The notes beneath the pieces were generated by a model. The model did not search any database, had not been told where the DNA came from, and was given only the letters and a program-made list of their open reading frames with translations. This document shows, one piece after another, positions 10,369 through 19,954 of a stretch of DNA of 64,000 bases; positions within the stretch are counted from its first letter, which is position 1, and every line of letters starts with the position of its first letter. The translations under genes were made by a program, and so were the position numbers. Source of the stretch: Roseococcus sp. (GTDB taxonomy: Bacteria; Pseudomonadota; Alphaproteobacteria; Acetobacterales; Acetobacteraceae); NCBI GenBank assembly GCA_026414745.1, contig JAOAIK010000042.1:1-64000 (forward strand). Reading direction: 5' to 3'.

Positions 10369-11067
10369 CTATCCGGTGTGAGTCGGGAGGCGGTTCCACA
10401 GGTCCGGCCGGCGCTCACGAGTGGCGGCTTCGGCCTGCTCGCGCCGCCAGCGCGCCACTTCCGCGTGGTGGCCGGAGAGGAGCACGGCCGGCACGGAGCG
10501 ACCCTGCCACTCGGCCGGCCGCGTGTACTGGGGATATTCGAGGAGGCCAGCCGCGTGGCTTTCCTCCTCCGCGCTCTCGGCCGCGCCCATGACGCCGGGC
10601 AGCAGACGCACGCAGGCATCGAGCAGCACCAGCGCCGCCAACTCCCCGCCCGAGAGGACGTAATCCCCGATGCTGATCTCGCGCATGGCCCGCGCCTCGA
10701 TCACCCGTTGGTCCACCCCCTCGTAGCGACCGCAGAGCAGCACCACGCCCGGCCCGCGCGCGAGTTCGCGCACCATCGCCTGGTCGAGCAGACGCCCGCG
10801 CGGCGTCAGGTAGACCAGCGGCCGGGCATCGCCCGCCGGCACGGTGGCGGCAATGGCGCTGTCCACCACGTCGGGACGCATCACCATGCCCGCGCCGCCG
10901 CCGAAGGGCGTATCGTCGACGGTCCGGTGACGGCCTTTGCCGTGGGAGCGGATGTCGTGCACCGCAAGCGCCCAGCGCCCCTCGCGCAGCGCGCGGCCGG
11001 CGAGGGAGAAGGCGAGAGGCCCGGGGAACATCTCCGGGAAAAGGGTGAGGACGAGCGCCTGCCACAT
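10369..11067 (-). CDS. trmD: tRNA (guanine37-N1)-methyltransferase TrmD
   Basis: TrmD methylates G37 next to the anticodon to prevent frameshifting. The 232-residue SPOUT enzyme carries [26 protein letters not shown], the trefoil-knot SAM loops [12 protein letters not shown] and [17 protein letters not shown], and PQYTRPAEW. The ATG at 11067 shares one base with the rimM stop (TGATG); a GTG one codon upstream is also possible. Confidence 0.97.
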   Translation of the reverse strand: MWQALVLTLFPEMFPGPLAFSLAGRALREGRWALAVHDIRSHGKGRHRTVDDTPFGGGAGMVMRPDVVDSAIAATVPAGDARPLVYLTPRGRLLDQAMVRELARGPGVVLLCGRYEGVDQRVIEARAMREISIGDYVLSGGELAALVLLDACVRLLPGVMGAAESAEEESHAAGLLEYPQYTRPAEWQGRSVPAVLLSGHHAEVARWRREQAEAATRERRPDLWNRLPTHTG

Positions 11068-11573
11068 CACGCCGCATCCTCCGACGGGCCTGCCGTCACC
11101 TCGACCGGCGGGACGACCACGACGCGGCCACCCGTCACATCCACCAGCGGCACGGCGGCCCGGGTGAAGGGGACGAGCCGCTCAGGCGGCCCGCTCAGGA
11201 CGAGAAAGGCGCCCGCTCCATGGTCCTCGACGGCGAGGACGGTGCCGAGGCTCTCGCCGCCCATCGTCTCCGCCCGCAGCCCCTCGAGGTCGGCGAGATA
11301 GAACTCCTCCTCCCCGGGAGGCGGCAGGGCCGAGCGCGGCACATACAGCTTCGTCCCCGTCAGGGCGGCGGCGGCGGAGCGGTCGGTGACGCCCTCGATC
11401 CGGGCCAGACCGCCGGCCAGCAGGGTGAGCACGAAGCGCCGCCCCCGGCCGTCGAAGAGCGGCCCATAGGCCGTCAGCCCTTCCGGCGTGGCGGTGAAGC
11501 TGCGGACGCGCACCAGCCCCCGCACCCCGTGCGGCCGCCCGATCTCCCCCAGCAGAACGAGCCCCTCGCCCAT
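11067..11573 (-). CDS. rimM: 16S rRNA processing protein RimM
   Basis: RimM binds S19 and assists maturation of the 30S head. The 168-residue protein has the N-terminal barrel start [21 protein letters not shown] and the PRC-barrel part with [11 protein letters not shown] and VPLVDV. The C-terminal tail is Val- and Pro-rich. The ATG at 11573 is the only start that keeps the conserved N-terminus; no strong ribosome site is visible, which fits coupling to rpsP 22 bases upstream. Confidence 0.95.
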   Translation of the reverse strand: MGEGLVLLGEIGRPHGVRGLVRVRSFTATPEGLTAYGPLFDGRGRRFVLTLLAGGLARIEGVTDRSAAAALTGTKLYVPRSALPPPGEEEFYLADLEGLRAETMGGESLGTVLAVEDHGAGAFLVLSGPPERLVPFTRAAVPLVDVTGGRVVVVPPVEVTAGPSEDAA

Positions 11574-11595
11574 GGACTGCGGTCGCCGGCGTCCC

Positions 11596-11931
11596 TCAGC
11601 CCTTGGCCGCCGCGGCCGCCCGCTCCTGCGCCTTCTTCTTCGGCGCGGACTGCTTGGGCTGCTCGCGGATGGCGGGCATCGGGATGATGGCGGCACGGCC
11701 GAGGAACTTCGCCACGCGCTCGGTGGGCAGCGCGCCCTTGCCCAGCCACTCCCTGATCTTTTCATCCTGAAGGCGGACGCGGTCGGCGTGGTCGGCGGGC
11801 AGCATCGGGTTGTAGGAGCCGAGCTTCTCGATGAAGCGGCCATCGCGCGGGCTGCGGCTGTCGGCGACCACGATGTGGTAGTAGGGGCGCTTCTTCGCGC
11901 CGGCGCGGGCAAGGCGGATCTTCAGGCCCAT
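11596..11931 (-). CDS. rpsP: 30S ribosomal protein S16
   Basis: S16 is an early assembly protein of the 30S body. The 111 residues include [35 protein letters not shown] and YNP, then a Lys/Ala/Gln-rich tail of about 25 residues that alphaproteobacterial S16 proteins commonly have. It follows ffh by 27 bases and precedes rimM. Confidence 0.98.
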   Translation of the reverse strand: MGLKIRLARAGAKKRPYYHIVVADSRSPRDGRFIEKLGSYNPMLPADHADRVRLQDEKIREWLGKGALPTERVAKFLGRAAIIPMPAIREQPKQSAPKKKAQERAAAAAKG

Positions 11932-11958
11932 CGGTCACTCACTCCTGTCTCTGGAAGG

Positions 11959-13332
11959 TCAGAACGGCCGTCGGCCTTGGGGGTTGAGCAGAGCGGCGAG
12001 CCCGCCGCGCAGCATTCCCTTCTGGCCCATCTTGTTCATGCGCTTCATCATGTCGCGCATGTCCTCGAACTGCTTGAGGAGGCGGTTCACCTCCTGCACG
12101 GTGCTGCCGGACCCGGCAGCGATGCGCCGCTTGCGCGACGCCTTGATGATCTCCGGATTGCGCCGTTCCCCGGGCGTCATGGAGGAGATGATGGCGGCCT
12201 GCTTCTTCAGCAGTCCCGTGTCGAGCTTCCCGTCCTCGAGTTGCGCCTTCACCTTCGCCACGCCGGGCAGCATCCCCATCAGCCCGCTCATGCCGCCCAT
12301 CCTGCCGATCTGACGGAGCTGGGCTGCGTAGTCCTCCAGGTCGAACTGGCCCCTCTGCATCCGCGCAGCGAGCTTCTCCGCCTCCGCCTTGTCGATGCTC
12401 TCGGCCGCGCGCTCGACCAGCGAGACGATGTCGCCCATGCCGAGGATGCGGCCGGCGATGCGATCGGGGTGGAACTCCTCCAGCGCATCGAGTTTCTCGC
12501 CCGCGCCAAGCAGCTTGACCGGCGCGCCGGTGACGGCGCGCATCGAGAGCGCCGCACCGCCGCGCGCATCGCCGTCCACGCGGGTCATCACGATCCCGGT
12601 GATGCCCAGGCGCTCGCTGAAGGCGCGGGCGGTGTTGACCGCGTCCTGGCCGGTCATCGCGTCCACCACCAGCAGCGTCTCGTGCGGGCGCACCGCAGCC
12701 TTTACCGCCGCGACCTCCTCCATCAACGCCTCGTCGATGGCGAGCCGGCCGGCCGTGTCGAGGATCACCACGTCGTAGAGCTCGCCACGGGCGACGGCCA
12801 TGGCGCGCGCCGCGATCTCCAGCGGTGACTGGCCCGCGACGATGGGAAGACTGGCCACGGCCGCGCGCTCGGCGAGCTGGGCAAGCTGGAGTTGTGCGGC
12901 CGGGCGGTGCACGTCGAGCGAGGCGAGCAGCACCTTCTTCCGATCCCGCCCCTTGAGCCGGAGGGCAAGCTTGCCGGAGGTGGTGGTTTTGCCCGAGCCC
13001 TGCAGGCCCACCATCAGGATCGGAACCGGGGCGGGAGCGTTGAGGTCGACGCCGCGCGGCGCGTCCTTGCCTCCGAGCGCCTCCACCAGCGCATCGTGGA
13101 CGATCTTCACCACCTGCTGGGCGGGCGAGACGGATTTGATGACCTCCGCGCCCACCGCCCGTTCGCGCACCCGGGCGAGCAACTCCTTCACGACGGGCAG
13201 GGCAACATCCGCCTCGAGCAGAGCCACCCGCACCTCGCGCAATGCGTCGTTCACATCGGCTTCGGACAGGGCGCCGCGGCCGCGCAAGCGGCCGAAGACC
13301 TCCTGGAGCCGCGATCCCAACGCCTCGAACAC
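11959..13332 (-). CDS. ffh: signal recognition particle protein Ffh
   Basis: Ffh is the GTPase of the signal recognition particle; it binds 4.5S RNA and signal peptides and docks with FtsY. The 457-residue protein has the N domain (LRGRGALSEADVNDALREVR), the G domain with GLQGSGKTTTSGKLA, DVHRPAA, LDTAGRL, TRVDGDARGG and GAGEKLDALEEF, and the methionine-rich M domain (RMGGMSGLMGMLPG, then MRDMMKRMNKMGQKGML). The GTG at 13332 is chosen because the protein then begins MFEALGSRLQ like other Ffh proteins and GGAAGG lies nine bases upstream. It is the first gene of the block running to rplS. Confidence 0.96.
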   Translation of the reverse strand: MFEALGSRLQEVFGRLRGRGALSEADVNDALREVRVALLEADVALPVVKELLARVRERAVGAEVIKSVSPAQQVVKIVHDALVEALGGKDAPRGVDLNAPAPVPILMVGLQGSGKTTTSGKLALRLKGRDRKKVLLASLDVHRPAAQLQLAQLAERAAVASLPIVAGQSPLEIAARAMAVARGELYDVVILDTAGRLAIDEALMEEVAAVKAAVRPHETLLVVDAMTGQDAVNTARAFSERLGITGIVMTRVDGDARGGAALSMRAVTGAPVKLLGAGEKLDALEEFHPDRIAGRILGMGDIVSLVERAAESIDKAEAEKLAARMQRGQFDLEDYAAQLRQIGRMGGMSGLMGMLPGVAKVKAQLEDGKLDTGLLKKQAAIISSMTPGERRNPEIIKASRKRRIAAGSGSTVQEVNRLLKQFEDMRDMMKRMNKMGQKGMLRGGLAALLNPQGRRPF

Positions 13333-13494
13333 TCGAAAGACCCTTCCAAACACGAAAGCGCCGCTGCGCGAAACTCGCGGAGCGGCGGCGACCCGCACAC
13401 CGGGCGGGCCGTTATGAAACCGAGGCGGAGGGAACTAGCGTCTCCCGCCTCTCCGGTCAAGGCCGCAGGGTGAGGCGCGGCGCCACGGGCCGCT

Positions 13495-14289
13495 TCACCT
13501 TCCCGTGAAACGCGGTGGCCGCTTCTCGCGGAAGGCGGCGAGCCCCTCCCTCAGATCCTCGCTGCGCTGGCTCCGTTCGGCGCGCTCCAGCGCGGCCGCG
13601 ACGTCGAAGGCGCCACGGGCGATCTCGTTCAGGCTGCGCTTCACCCCCTCCACTGCCAGCGGCGCGTTGGCGGCGAGGCAGCGGGCCAGCGCCGATACCC
13701 GCGCGTCGAGGGCGTGGGGCGGCACCATCTCGGTCAGATAGCCGATGGCGAGCAGTTCGGGTGCCCGGACGGTCTCGGCGGTGAGGAACAGCTTCTTCGC
13801 GGCGTTGTGTCCGAGCCGGCTCGCATAGCGCAGGATGCCCGAGGGGTAGTAGTGGAGGCCCAGCGCCGCGGCCGGCATGCGGAGTTCCATCGTGTCCACG
13901 CCGATCCGGAAATCGCAGCAGAGGGCAAGGTCCGTCGCGCCGCCATACACCCCGCCGTTCAGCCGCGCGATGGTGGGCAGCCGGAGTTCTTCCAGCTGGG
14001 TGCAGACACCCTCGAAGGACGGGCCCTCGGCGCGCGCGGTCACCGTGGCGCCGGGTCGTTCGGCCAGCTCGCCGAGATGATAGCCTGACGAAAAGGATCT
14101 GCCGGTGCCGGTCAAGACCAGCACGCGGATCGCGCGGTCCTGGTCCACGCGCGCGAACTGTTCCGACAATGCCAGAAGGTCGGCGGGCTCGATCCGGTTG
14201 TGCACCCGGGGGCGGTTGAGGCGGATGGTGGCCACCGGCCCCTCCACTGTCAGGATCGGGGTTGTTGCTTCCTCCGAGGCGACGTCCAT
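13495..14289 (-). CDS. enoyl-CoA hydratase/isomerase family protein, catalytic glutamates not conserved
   Basis: A 264-residue crotonase-fold protein. The oxyanion-hole segments are recognisable: SSGYHLGEL near residue 75 and RLNGGVYGGATDLALCCDFRIG near 115-136. In true enoyl-CoA hydratases two glutamates act; here the first site reads GGATD and the second reads RMPAAALGLHYYPSG, so neither Glu is present. It may therefore be another crotonase-type activity (isomerase, hydrolase or decarboxylase). The ATG at 14289 follows GGAAGGCAGGG; an ATG at 14307 would add six residues. It is divergent from the GNAT gene. Confidence 0.85.
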   Translation of the reverse strand: MDVASEEATTPILTVEGPVATIRLNRPRVHNRIEPADLLALSEQFARVDQDRAIRVLVLTGTGRSFSSGYHLGELAERPGATVTARAEGPSFEGVCTQLEELRLPTIARLNGGVYGGATDLALCCDFRIGVDTMELRMPAAALGLHYYPSGILRYASRLGHNAAKKLFLTAETVRAPELLAIGYLTEMVPPHALDARVSALARCLAANAPLAVEGVKRSLNEIARGAFDVAAALERAERSQRSEDLREGLAAFREKRPPRFTGR

Positions 14290-14383
14290 GGCTGCCCTGC
14301 CTTCCATCGGCCCCCGTGCTACCGCAGAACATCGGCGCGGTCATCCGCTTGCGGCGCGCGCCGCGTCGGTGCAAGGGCGTATC

Positions 14384-14932
14384 ATGCTGGTCCGCGACAG
14401 CCGGGATGAGGATGTCCCGGCCATCACCGCCATCTACGCGCATTGGGTGCGGCACGGGCGCGCGAGCTTCGAGCTCGATCCGCCTTGCGAGGAGGAAATG
14501 GCCAGGCGAAGGCGGGCCGTCCTCGACCAAGGCTACGACCACTTGGTCGCCGAGGCCGGCGAGCGCCTGGTCGGATATGCCTACGCGGCGCCCTTCCGCA
14601 CGCGCCCGGCCTATCGCTTCACCGTCGAGAACAGCGTCTATGTGGCGCCCGGGCTGCACCGCGCGGGCGCGGGAAGAGCGCTGATGGAGGAGCTCATCGC
14701 CCGCTGCACCGCCAAGGGTTTCCGCCTGATGGTGGCAGTGATCGGCGACAGCGCGAACGCCGCCTCCATCGGCCTGCACGTGGCCATGGGCTTCCGCCAT
14801 GCCGGGCTCTTGCCGGGCACCGGCTGGAAACACGGAGGCTGGGTGGACACGGTGCTGATGGCGCGGCCGCTGGGCGAGGGGACCCGCACCGCGCCGGAGG
14901 AGCGGCCCGCCTTCAGCCCGCGTTGCCGATGA
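14384..14932 (+). CDS. GNAT N-acetyltransferase, phosphinothricin/methionine-sulfone acetyltransferase-like
   Basis: A 182-residue GNAT protein. It begins MLVRDSRDEDVPAITAIYAHWV and carries GYAYAAPFRTRPAYRFTVENSVYV and the acetyl-CoA loop HRAGAGRALMEELI. It ends with GFRHAGLLPGTGWKHGGWVDT, the pattern of the Pat/MnaT family that acetylates phosphinothricin-like compounds and methionine derivatives. AAGGGC lies just upstream of the ATG. Its last 20 bases overlap the end of the convergent aminotransferase gene. Confidence 0.9.
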   Translation: MLVRDSRDEDVPAITAIYAHWVRHGRASFELDPPCEEEMARRRRAVLDQGYDHLVAEAGERLVGYAYAAPFRTRPAYRFTVENSVYVAPGLHRAGAGRALMEELIARCTAKGFRLMVAVIGDSANAASIGLHVAMGFRHAGLLPGTGWKHGGWVDTVLMARPLGEGTRTAPEERPAFSPRCR

Positions 14933-16100
14933 GGTAGTCCATCGCCGCGCGCGCCCCGCCTGCCTTGTGCGGCACTCCCGCGACCGCGAGGCCCATCTCG
15001 ACGCCCGAGAGCGTTCCCATCAGCTGGAGATCGTTGAAGTCGCCCAGGTGGCCGATGCGGAAGACCCGGTCGTCGAGCGGGCCGAGCCCGTTCCCGAGAC
15101 TCATGTTGAACTTCTCGAGGATGACAGCGCGCAGGGCGTTCGCGGAATGCCCCTCGGGCAGGCGCACGGCCGTCAGGCTCGAGGAATAGTGCCGCGGCTC
15201 GGCGCACTGGATCTCGAGCCCCCATGCGCGCACGGCGCGGCGGGTGGCCTCGGCGTGGCGGTCGTGGCGGGCGAAGACGTTCTCGAGACCCTCCTCGAGC
15301 AGCATGTCGACGGCCGCATCGAGCGCGTAGAGCATGTTGGTCGCGGGGGTATAGGGAAAGTAGCCAGTGGCGTTGGCGGCCAACATCGGCTTCCAGTCCC
15401 AGAAGCTGCGCGGCAGCCGCGCCGTCTCGTTGGCCTTGAGGGCCTTGGGACTGATCGCGTTGAAACTCAGGCCAGGCGGAAGCATCAGTCCCTTCTGCGA
15501 GCCTGCCACCGTCACGTCCACGCCCCAGTCCTCGTGCCGGTAGTCGATGGAGCCGAGCGAGGAGATCGTGTCCACAAGGAGCAGAGCCGGATGGGCCGCC
15601 GCATCCAGCGCGCGGCGGACCTCCTCGATGCGCGACGTGCAGCCCGTGCTGGTTTCGTTGTGCACGACGCAGACGGCCTTGATCTCCTGCGCCTTGTCTT
15701 CCCGCAGGCGGGCTTCGATTTCCTCGGGGTCCGCGCCCCGGCGCCAGTCACCCTTCAGGAACTCGGGCCGCAGGCCCAGGCGCTCCGCCATCTCACGCCA
15801 GAGGCTGGCGAACCAGCCCGTTTCGCACATCAGCACGCGATCGCCAGGCGAGAGCGTGTTGACCAAGGCTGCCTCCCATGCGCCGGTGCCCGAGGCTGGA
15901 TAGATCACCACGGGACCCGTGGTCCGGAACACGCCCCGAAGCTTCTCCAGCAAGGCGCGTCCGAAGCGACCGAAATCGGGCCCACGGTGATCCATGGTGG
16001 GGTTGTCCATGGCGCGCAGAACGCGGTCGGGCACATTGGTGGGCCCCGGGATCTGAAGGAAATGACGGCCCGCGACGGGCCGCGAGCGGTAATAGGTCAT
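14913..16100 (-). CDS. class V aminotransferase, serine-glyoxylate type
   Basis: A 395-residue PLP enzyme resembling serine-glyoxylate/alanine-glyoxylate aminotransferase of the serine cycle and glycine metabolism. Motifs are QIPGPTNVPDRVLRAMDNPTMDHRGPDF at the N-terminus, YPASGTGAWEAAL, CVVHNETSTG, LLLVDTISSLGSIDY with the PLP-ring Asp, and VAGSQKGLMLPPG, whose Lys near residue 203 should hold PLP. The C-terminal FRIGHLGDFNDLQLMGTLSGVEMGL is typical. The ATG at 16100 has a GAGGAG site. No other serine-cycle genes are in the window. Confidence 0.93.
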   Translation of the reverse strand: MTYYRSRPVAGRHFLQIPGPTNVPDRVLRAMDNPTMDHRGPDFGRFGRALLEKLRGVFRTTGPVVIYPASGTGAWEAALVNTLSPGDRVLMCETGWFASLWREMAERLGLRPEFLKGDWRRGADPEEIEARLREDKAQEIKAVCVVHNETSTGCTSRIEEVRRALDAAAHPALLLVDTISSLGSIDYRHEDWGVDVTVAGSQKGLMLPPGLSFNAISPKALKANETARLPRSFWDWKPMLAANATGYFPYTPATNMLYALDAAVDMLLEEGLENVFARHDRHAEATRRAVRAWGLEIQCAEPRHYSSSLTAVRLPEGHSANALRAVILEKFNMSLGNGLGPLDDRVFRIGHLGDFNDLQLMGTLSGVEMGLAVAGVPHKAGGARAAMDYLIGNAG

Positions 16101-16344
16101 GGCGCGCTCCTCGAAACTCGGGCGGCTGGTGCCATGGCGCGGCCTTCGCGCCAAATGAGTTTCGCTTCTTGCCGGCATGAGAATGATTGTGACCCCGGGG
16201 CGGCGTGACCGCACCTCTTCGGGAAGCTCGCAGATCGACAGGGGCGAGAGATCCTCAACATCCTGTCATGCGTCGCGTCTTCTCTCCGCGACCGTCTGGA
16301 CGTAAACTCAAGTTGACAGACGATGTGACAAGGGAGAAGACGGC

Positions 16345-17040
16345 ATGCTCCGCAAGCTCGGTGTCGAGTTTTTCGGCACCTTCTGGATCGTACTCGGTGG
16401 ATGCGGGAGCGCTGTTCTCGCTGCCCAATTTCCCGAAACGGGGATCGGTTTCGTCGGGGTTTCCCTTGCCTTCGGGCTGACCGTCCTCACCATGGCCTAC
16501 GCGATGGGCCATGTGTCGGGTGGACATTTCAACCCGGCAGTGACCATCGGGGTCGTTGCCGCCGGTCGCATGGATCCAGATGACGCCATTCCCTACATGG
16601 TCAGCCAAGTTGCGGGGGCTATCCTCGCGGCAATGATCTTGTGGTTCATAGTCTCGGGGCAGCCGGGCGGCTGGGATCTTGCAGTAAAAGGTCTCGCCCA
16701 GAACGGCTACGAGCAGGCTTCGCCAGGTCGATATTCCATGGCCTCGGCTTTTCTCACAGAAATGGTATTCACTTTCCTGCTCCTGATGGTGGTCCTCGGT
16801 GCCACTTCCCGAAAGGCATCCGCAGGCTTCGCTCCCCTCGCGATCGGGCTCTGCGTGACGCTGATCCATCTCGTCACGATTCCCGTGACGAACACGAGCG
16901 TGAACCCGGCGCGCTCGACCGGGCCCGCGGTCTTTGTCGGGGGGCTCGCCTTGCAGCAGCTCTGGCTGTTCTGGATCGCGCCGCTCCTGGGTGCAGCGCT
17001 CGCGGGTCTCGCCAACAGATTCACCGAGGACAACACATAG
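16345..17040 (+). CDS. aqpZ: aquaporin Z
   Basis: A six-helix inner-membrane water channel of 231 residues. Both pore motifs are present, HFNPAVT near residue 64 and SVNPARS near residue 187, with [12 protein letters not shown] and [17 protein letters not shown] typical of AqpZ. A GGGAGAAG site precedes the ATG. Its codons are visibly less GC-biased than those of its neighbours (frequent gtt, gta, ata, aaa), which suggests later arrival. It is flanked by a divergent aminotransferase gene and a co-directional glycosyltransferase. Confidence 0.96.
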   Translation: MLRKLGVEFFGTFWIVLGGCGSAVLAAQFPETGIGFVGVSLAFGLTVLTMAYAMGHVSGGHFNPAVTIGVVAAGRMDPDDAIPYMVSQVAGAILAAMILWFIVSGQPGGWDLAVKGLAQNGYEQASPGRYSMASAFLTEMVFTFLLLMVVLGATSRKASAGFAPLAIGLCVTLIHLVTIPVTNTSVNPARSTGPAVFVGGLALQQLWLFWIAPLLGAALAGLANRFTEDNT

Positions 17041-17090
17041 AGACGGCGCTGGTTTGACGCGGAGCGGTGGGGGCGCGATAGCTCCTCGCC

Positions 17091-18884
17091 ATGTCCGCGT
17101 CCTTCCAAGCGCTGCGCCGCGCCGTGGCGGGCCGATCATGGCTCCGCGCGGCGTTGCTTCCCCTTTTCAAGAGAGCCGTTGCGGCGCGGTTTGCGCTGGC
17201 CCGCCTGCCGCGCCGTCCCTTGTTCGGGGGGCGCATCCCGGACGCCTTCGAGCGCGCCTATCGCCGTCGGCTTCGGGCCGATGCCGCGCGCGTGGCGGCG
17301 GACCACGCCGCTATCGTCCGGCACATCGCGGCCTTGCCTCGAAGACCTCGCTTTTCCGTTTTCCTGTTTGGCGGGCCCGCGCCCTCAGGTGCACGAGACG
17401 CAAGCGTCGCCTCCCTCGCGGCGCAACTCTGGCCAGAATGGGAACTGCTGCCGACCGACGATCCCCAGGCCGCTCTCCAGGGGGCGCCCGGCGACTGGGT
17501 GGTGCTGCTGCGCGCAGGAGCGAGGCTCGCGCCGGAAGCCCTCTACGAATTCGCCGTTGCGGCGTTGGAGATGCCCGGGCGTTCGGTCCTGTACGCGGAT
17601 GAGGACCGCCTGGACCCCCGGCGCGGACGGTGCAAGCCGACCTTCAGGCCCGCCTTTGATCCCGATGCCTTGTGCGCCGTCGATCACATGCGCCATCTCG
17701 CTGCCTTCCGTCGGCAGACCGTTCTGGCGCTCGGCGGTCTGCGCAGCGCTTTTGCCCCGGCGGAGACGCATGATCTGGCGCTTCGCGTGCTGGCGGCGGA
17801 GGGGCGCGCCGTATTCCATCACATACCGGCTGTGCTTTGCCACGCGCCACCGACAACGAGCGCAGAGGACCGAGCGCACAGCGAGGCGTCCCGTCGCGCG
17901 GTGCGCGCGTATCTGGCCGCAATCGGCACGAGGGCGGAGGTGGATGCTGCCCCGCTCGCCCCACTGCTTCACCGGATCTCGCCGGTGCTGACGGAGCCTC
18001 CACCCCTTGTCAGTGTGATCATCCCGACGCGCGATCGTGCCGGGCTGCTGCGGGTTGCAGTGGAGGGGCTGCTCCACCGCACCGACTATCCAGCGCTCGA
18101 GCTCCTGGTCGTGGACAACGACAGCCGTGAACCCGAGACCCATGCGTTGTTTGCCGATCTGGGTCGGGATTCACGGGTGCGGGTTCTCTCCATGCCTGGG
18201 CCTTTCAATTATCCGCAACTCAACAACGCCGCCGCCGCCGAGGCGCGAGGCGAGTTCCTGCTGCTCCTGAACAACGACACAGAGGTCATTCACGCCGACT
18301 GGCTGCGCCGCATGGTGGCCAAGGCGGCCGACCCGGCAATCGGTGCGGTGGGCCCGCGATTGCTCTACAGCGACGGGAGGCTTCAGCATGGCGGTGTGGT
18401 CACGGGCATTGGCGTGCCGCGCGACCCCATCGCGGTGCATCTCTCTGCCGGTAACCCCGGTGACGACCCGGGACCCTTCGGCTGGACAGCCATCACCCGC
18501 GAGGTCAGTGCGGTCACGGGAGCGTGCCTGCTGGTCCGTCGCGCCCATTACTTCGCTGTCGGGGGCATGGATGCAGAGGCGCTGCGTGTCGCCTTCAATG
18601 ACGTGGATCTCTGCCTCAAGTTGCGGGCGGCTGGCCTGCGCAACCTCTACGTCGGCGAGGTAAGCTTGTTCCACCTCGAGTCAGCCAGCCGCGGCACCGA
18701 CGACAGGCCCGACAAACGGGCGCGCTTCCATGCGGAGTGCGCCACCATGCGGGCCCGATGGGCTCACGTCCTCGACAACGATCCCTTTTGGAACCCGAAC
18801 CTTGATCCGCTCTTGACCGAGCCCTGGCCGGCGCGACGGTCGCGGCGGCCGAAGCCTTGGGCTGCCTATCTCCCCGGTGGGTGA
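17091..18884 (+). CDS. family 2 glycosyltransferase with two GT-A-like halves
   Basis: A 597-residue cytoplasmic or membrane-associated glycosyltransferase. The N-terminal half resembles a degenerate GT-A domain, with YADEDRLDPRRGRCKPTFRPAFDPDALCAVDHMRHLAAFRRQ around residues 165-210. The C-terminal half is a full GT2 domain from about residue 305, with VSVIIPTRDRAGLL, LLVVDNDSREP, LLLLNNDTEVI (metal-binding DxD-like NND) and VAFNDVDLCLKLRAAG. Proteins of this layout are usually annotated as O-antigen biosynthesis glycosyltransferases. The ATG at 17091 has no clear ribosome site. Its 3' end overlaps the convergent deacetylase gene by 19 bases. Confidence 0.9.
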   Translation: MSASFQALRRAVAGRSWLRAALLPLFKRAVAARFALARLPRRPLFGGRIPDAFERAYRRRLRADAARVAADHAAIVRHIAALPRRPRFSVFLFGGPAPSGARDASVASLAAQLWPEWELLPTDDPQAALQGAPGDWVVLLRAGARLAPEALYEFAVAALEMPGRSVLYADEDRLDPRRGRCKPTFRPAFDPDALCAVDHMRHLAAFRRQTVLALGGLRSAFAPAETHDLALRVLAAEGRAVFHHIPAVLCHAPPTTSAEDRAHSEASRRAVRAYLAAIGTRAEVDAAPLAPLLHRISPVLTEPPPLVSVIIPTRDRAGLLRVAVEGLLHRTDYPALELLVVDNDSREPETHALFADLGRDSRVRVLSMPGPFNYPQLNNAAAAEARGEFLLLLNNDTEVIHADWLRRMVAKAADPAIGAVGPRLLYSDGRLQHGGVVTGIGVPRDPIAVHLSAGNPGDDPGPFGWTAITREVSAVTGACLLVRRAHYFAVGGMDAEALRVAFNDVDLCLKLRAAGLRNLYVGEVSLFHLESASRGTDDRPDKRARFHAECATMRARWAHVLDNDPFWNPNLDPLLTEPWPARRSRRPKPWAAYLPGG

Positions 18885-19786
18885 GTCGTCCACCAGTGCC
18901 GCGCAATTTCTTCGCGCGTCGCGACCCAAACATCGCCTGCGGCCTTCACATGGTCGAGGAAGCGCGCCAACGCCGCTGCGCGGCCAGGTCGTCCCACCAG
19001 GCGGCAGTGGAGACCGACGCTCATCATGCGTCCGCCTTCGGAGCGCAGGAGGTCGAATGCGTCGCGCAGATGGCGTTCAAAACCGTCGGGATCGCCGAAG
19101 CCTGGCGGCACGGCGAATTTCATGTCGTTGTTGTCGAGCGTGTAGGGGAGGACCAGATGCGGTCGCCCCCCGACATCCACGTAGTGCGGAAGGTCATCGT
19201 CATAGGCGTCGCTGTCGTAGAGAAACCCGCCATGCTCGACGACCAGCCGCCGTGTTTGCGGCGAGATGCGCCCCGTGTACCAGCCCACCGGCCGGCGGCC
19301 GCAGAGCCGTTCGATCGTCTCGACGCAGCGGGCGATCTCCGCACGCTCCTGCGCCTCGGGGATTTCGTGGTAGTCGATCCAGCGCCAGCCATGGCTCGCC
19401 ACCTCATGGCCCTGTTCGGCGAAGGCGCGCGCCACGGTCGGGTTGAGTTCCAACGCCCGGCCCACGCCATAGACGGTGAGCCGCAGGCCGCGCTGTGCGA
19501 AGAGGCGCAGCACGCGCCAGACGCCCGCCCGCGCACCGTAGTCGAACTGGCTCTCGACGGTGCGGTGACGCGCACCTATCAACGGCGCGCCCCCTGGCAC
19601 TTCGTGCAGGTAGATCTCGCTGCCGGCATCGCCATTGAGCACCGTGTTCTCGCCGCCCTCCTCGTAATTGAGCACGAAAGAGAGAGCGAGGCGGGCGCCG
19701 TTCGGCCATTTGGGATCCGGCGGATTGGGGCCATAGCCCAGGAAATCGCGAGGATAGGCGGTGCCATCGTCGAGGATCGCGCGCAT
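18866..19786 (-). CDS. polysaccharide deacetylase family protein, PuuE-type allantoinase-like
   Basis: A 306-residue NodB-fold protein. It matches the PuuE branch: YPRDFLGYGPNPPDPKWPNGARLALSFVLNYEEGGE at the N-terminus, EVASHGWRWIDYHEIP with metal His residues, RPVGWYTGRISPQTRRLV, FLYDSDAYDDDLPHYV, and GLHCRLVGRPGRAAAL at the C-terminus. PuuE proteins hydrolyse allantoin in purine breakdown, but no other urate or allantoin gene is nearby, so the substrate is inferred. The ATG at 19786 starts the conserved region; no good ribosome site is seen, and the reading frame upstream runs into the remains of a transposase. Confidence 0.88.
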   Translation of the reverse strand: MRAILDDGTAYPRDFLGYGPNPPDPKWPNGARLALSFVLNYEEGGENTVLNGDAGSEIYLHEVPGGAPLIGARHRTVESQFDYGARAGVWRVLRLFAQRGLRLTVYGVGRALELNPTVARAFAEQGHEVASHGWRWIDYHEIPEAQERAEIARCVETIERLCGRRPVGWYTGRISPQTRRLVVEHGGFLYDSDAYDDDLPHYVDVGGRPHLVLPYTLDNNDMKFAVPPGFGDPDGFERHLRDAFDLLRSEGGRMMSVGLHCRLVGRPGRAAALARFLDHVKAAGDVWVATREEIARHWWTTHPPGR

Positions 19787-19954
19787 GCCCGGTGAGCTTG
19801 CTGATCGCCCTGATCTGGTCAAGGCGAAAGTTCGCCGGAAACATCGGAAATGGTTTGACGAGATCCTGAACCCGAGCCGCCCCTGCGAAACGCAGACGGT
19901 TCGCCGATGTTGGGGGGTGAAGGGCATGAAACGATCCTGGTGAGTCGTTTTCGA

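Noticed and set aside
16313..16318. TTGACA upstream of aqpZ as a -35 box
   Set aside because: No -10-like hexamer lies 16-18 bases downstream; the ribosome site and start codon already begin there.
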